64,000 bases of DNA from Caballeronia sp. dw_276 (GTDB taxonomy: Bacteria; Pseudomonadota; Gammaproteobacteria; Burkholderiales; Burkholderiaceae), in NCBI RefSeq assembly GCF_018449635.1, contig NZ_JAAVUV010000012.1, positions 186,001 through 250,000 of the forward strand, given 5' to 3'. Both the position numbers and the translations under genes were made by a program. The notes below the pieces were generated by a model that saw only the letters and a program-made list of their open reading frames with translations, did no database searches and was not told the DNA's origin. How positions within the stretch are numbered: position 1 is the first letter of the stretch; each line of letters starts with the position of its first letter. Below, in pieces: positions 61,569 to 64,000 of the stretch.

Positions 61569-63638
61569 ATGAATCGCTACCCACTTTGGAAATATGCCGT
61601 GATGCTGGTGGCGCTCGTCATCGGCCTCGTCTATACGCTGCCCAATTTTTTCGGCGAAGCGCCGGCGGTGCAGGTATCGAGCGGCAAGGCAACGGTCAAG
61701 CTTGATTCGTCAACGCTTGCCAATGTCGAGAGCGCGCTGTCGGCGAGCCAGATCACGCCTGACGAAGTCACGTTCGACAATTCGTCGGCCAATGCAAACA
61801 TTCGCGTGCGCCTGAAAGACACGGACACGCAATTGCGCGTGAAGGATCTGTTGCAGAAAACGCTCAACAGTGATCCGAGCGATCCGCAATTCGTTGTCGC
61901 GTTGAATCTGCAGGCGGCGTCGCCGCGCTGGCTCACCGCGCTGCACGCATTGCCGATGTACCTCGGCCTCGACTTGCGCGGCGGTGTTCACTTTCTTTTG
62001 CAAGTGGACATGGCGGGTGCGCTGAACAAGAAACTGGATTCGAACGCCACGGACGCACGCGCCCTCTTGCGCGACAAAAACATCCGCGACGGCGGTGTGA
62101 ATCGCGTCAATCAGGCGGTCGTGGTCAATTTCTCGGATCAGGCTGCCGCCGATTCCGCGCGCACCGTGCTCTCGACGAGCCTGAACGAGTTGCAATGGGC
62201 GACGCGTCAGGGCAACGACGGCTACCAGGTGGTCGGCACGTTCACGCCGGCTGCGCAAAAGACCGTTGAAGACAGCGCGCTCAAGCAGAACATCATCACG
62301 CTGCATAACCGCGTGAACGAACTCGGCGTGGCCGAACCGGTGATCCAGCAGCAAGGCTCCGACCGTATCGTGGTCGAGTTGCCGGGCGTGCAGGATACGG
62401 CGAAGGCGAAGGACATCATCGGACGCACAGCAACGCTCGAAGCCCGTCTCGCCGATCCGACCAATACGCATCCCGGTCCGAACGACCCGGTTCCTCCGGG
62501 CGACGAACTCTTCACGCAAGGCAACACCGGCCCGACGCTCGTGCGCAAGCAAGTGATCTTCTCGGGTGACCGGATCATCGACGCATCGGCGGGATTCGAC
62601 GAACATCAGCGTCCGTCGGTGAACATTCGCCTGGATGCCGCCGGTGGCCGGTCAGTGAGCAGCGTGTCGCGTGACAACATCGGCAAGCCGATGGCCATGA
62701 TCCTGTTCGAGAAAGGCAAGGGCGAAGTGCTGACGGTCGCGACCATCCAGTCGGAACTCGGCGACCGCTTCCAGATCACGGGACAACCTTCGCCGCAGGC
62801 CGCAACCGATCTCGCGCTGCTCTTGCGCGCCGGTTCGCTCGCGGCGCCCATGGACATCATCGAAGAACGCACGATCGGCCCGAGCCTGGGCGCCGACAAC
62901 ATCAGGAAGGGTTTCGATTCGGTGCAGTACGGTTTCGCCGCAATCGCCATCTTCATGATCGCGTACTACATGCTGTTCGGCCTGATCTCCATGTTGTCGC
63001 TGTCGGTGAACCTGTTGCTGCTGGTCGCCATTCTCTCGATGCTGCAGGCCACGCTGACGCTGCCGGGTATTGCGGCTATTGCACTCGCGCTCGGTATGGC
63101 AATCGATGCAAACGTGCTGATCAACGAGCGTATTCGCGAGGAACTGCGTAACGGCGCGCCGCCGCAGCTTGCGATCCAGAACGGTTTCTCGCACGCATGG
63201 GCGACCATTCTCGACTCGAACGTGACCACGTTGATTGCCGGTCTGGCGCTGCTGGCGTTTGGATCGGGCCCGGTTCGCGGCTTCGCGGTCGTGCACTGTA
63301 TCGGCATTCTGACGTCGATGTTCTCGGCGGTGTTCTTCTCGCGCGGCCTTGTGAACCTTTGGTACGGCGGCAAGAAGAAGCTGCAATCGCTCGCGATTGG
63401 TCAGGTGTGGCGTCCGGAAGGCGCTGATTCCGCGGCAGCAACGGCAGCGTACCTCGCGAACCAGCGCGGTGACGACTCCCCCGTCGATGAAATCGTCCAG
63501 CCCGCAGCACGCGCCAAGGCACCGGTCCCTGCCCGTGCACAAAAGCAGGCAGCGCCCGTGGTCCGAAATGGCAAGCCGGTTGTGCGCCGTCGCTCGGGTC
63601 CGGGTATCGAACCGAAAAAACCCGGCTCGTCCAACTGA
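61569..63638 (+). CDS. secD: Protein translocase subunit SecD
   Basis: 689 residues. First membrane helix at residues 8-27, a large periplasmic P1 domain with YLGLDLRGGVHFLLQVD, RVNELGVAEPVIQQQGSDRIVVELPGV, and the C-terminal RND-like membrane part with GPSLGADNIRKGF, ALGMAIDANVLINERIREELR (the proton-relay Asp). The last 70 residues are an Ala/Pro/Arg-rich cytosolic tail. With SecF it uses the proton gradient to pull secreted proteins out. Confidence 0.97.
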   Translation: MNRYPLWKYAVMLVALVIGLVYTLPNFFGEAPAVQVSSGKATVKLDSSTLANVESALSASQITPDEVTFDNSSANANIRVRLKDTDTQLRVKDLLQKTLNSDPSDPQFVVALNLQAASPRWLTALHALPMYLGLDLRGGVHFLLQVDMAGALNKKLDSNATDARALLRDKNIRDGGVNRVNQAVVVNFSDQAAADSARTVLSTSLNELQWATRQGNDGYQVVGTFTPAAQKTVEDSALKQNIITLHNRVNELGVAEPVIQQQGSDRIVVELPGVQDTAKAKDIIGRTATLEARLADPTNTHPGPNDPVPPGDELFTQGNTGPTLVRKQVIFSGDRIIDASAGFDEHQRPSVNIRLDAAGGRSVSSVSRDNIGKPMAMILFEKGKGEVLTVATIQSELGDRFQITGQPSPQAATDLALLLRAGSLAAPMDIIEERTIGPSLGADNIRKGFDSVQYGFAAIAIFMIAYYMLFGLISMLSLSVNLLLLVAILSMLQATLTLPGIAAIALALGMAIDANVLINERIREELRNGAPPQLAIQNGFSHAWATILDSNVTTLIAGLALLAFGSGPVRGFAVVHCIGILTSMFSAVFFSRGLVNLWYGGKKKLQSLAIGQVWRPEGADSAAATAAYLANQRGDDSPVDEIVQPAARAKAPVPARAQKQAAPVVRNGKPVVRRRSGPGIEPKKPGSSN

Positions 63639-63655
63639 GTCCCGGAGAATAAATC

Positions 63656-64000
63656 ATGGAATTCTTTCGTATTCGCCGCGACTTGCCGTTGATGCAGCGA
63701 GCGTTGCTTTTCAACGCAATCTCGCTCATTACGTTTCTTGCCGCTGTGTTCTTCCTGCTGCATCGCGGATTGCATCTTTCGGTGGAATTCACCGGCGGGA
63801 CCGTGGTGGAAGTGCAATATCCGCAAGCCGTTCCGCTCGAACCGGTACGCGACACCATGAGCAAGCTCGGTTATCCCGACGCTCAGGTGCAGAACTTCGG
63901 TACGTCGCGCGACGTGCTGATCCGCTTGCCGCTGAAGCAAGGTTTGACGTCGGCGCAACAAAGCGACCAGGTGATGGGCGCGTTGAAGAACCAGGACGCG
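63656..64000 (+). CDS. secF: Protein translocase subunit SecF, N-terminal part (cut by window end)
   Basis: Open reading frame of 115 codons running off the window. Starts MEFFRIRRDLPLMQRALLFN, first membrane helix LITFLAAVFFLLHRGLHLS, then the SecF signature VEFTGGTVVEVQYPQ. It begins 17 bp after secD with a CGGAGAA ribosome binding site. Confidence 0.95.
   Translation, partial: MEFFRIRRDLPLMQRALLFNAISLITFLAAVFFLLHRGLHLSVEFTGGTVVEVQYPQAVPLEPVRDTMSKLGYPDAQVQNFGTSRDVLIRLPLKQGLTSAQQSDQVMGALKNQDA

Overview
The window is about 62-65% GC, almost gap-free, and carries gene orders typical of Burkholderiaceae chromosome 1: hrcA-hemH-hslR-grpE-trx-dnaK-dnaJ, folK-dNK-panB, recG-oxyR-catalase-dps-ubiA and queA-tgt-yajC-secD-secF. 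Protein sequences fit Paraburkholderia/Caballeronia best. That genus-level placement is inference from recognised families, not a database search. I saw no rRNA, tRNA, CRISPR array, IS element or prophage.

Layout. 1-2102 is the 3' end of a SNF2-type helicase gene. 2200-3030 is a GNAT-toxin/DUF1778-antitoxin pair with a perfect palindrome in front, followed by about 600 bp of decayed DNA holding a frameshifted pseudopilin-like remnant. 3580-10182 is housekeeping: purM, hda, a HAD phosphatase, pcnB, folK, a deoxynucleoside kinase and panB. 10189-19824 is a long minus-strand block with fused pabBC and the heat-shock genes dnaJ, dnaK, thioredoxin-like, grpE, hslR, hemH and hrcA; two sigma-32-like promoters are visible. 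20054-34622 holds nadK, recN, a Phd/PIN toxin-antitoxin pair, glnE, the giant AsmA-like yhdP gene, a nitrilase-family amidase, tldD and aroG. 34664-42546 holds a cobalamin adenosyltransferase, a D-lactate-dehydrogenase-like flavoprotein, glcDEF, yggS and proC.

42623-48603 looks like a purine-salvage module: a MarR-family regulator of HucR/MftR type, guanine deaminase, two tandem related MFS permeases and an NCS2 purine permease. 48891-51212 is a 773-residue Ig-like-repeat protein with two near-identical 224-residue units and no secretion genes beside it. 51426-58492 is ubiA, dps, a small membrane-like protein, a monofunctional catalase, a 33-codon small ORF, oxyR and recG: a peroxide-response cluster. 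58640-64000 is queuosine tRNA modification (queA, tgt) followed by yajC-secD-secF (secF cut by the window end).

The most striking non-coding signal lies upstream of aroG (DAHP synthase): a 21-codon leader ORF carrying seven consecutive aromatic codons (FYFYFFW), followed by a Rho-independent terminator whose 5' arm can pair instead with the 3' end of the leader ORF. This is the architecture of a ribosome-stalling transcription attenuator sensing phenylalanine, tyrosine and tryptophan together. Other unusual points are an intrinsic terminator between dnaK and dnaJ, a perfect 14-bp GAAA-loop hairpin inside the start of pabBC, and a 13-bp perfect inverted repeat upstream of the NCS2 permease gene.
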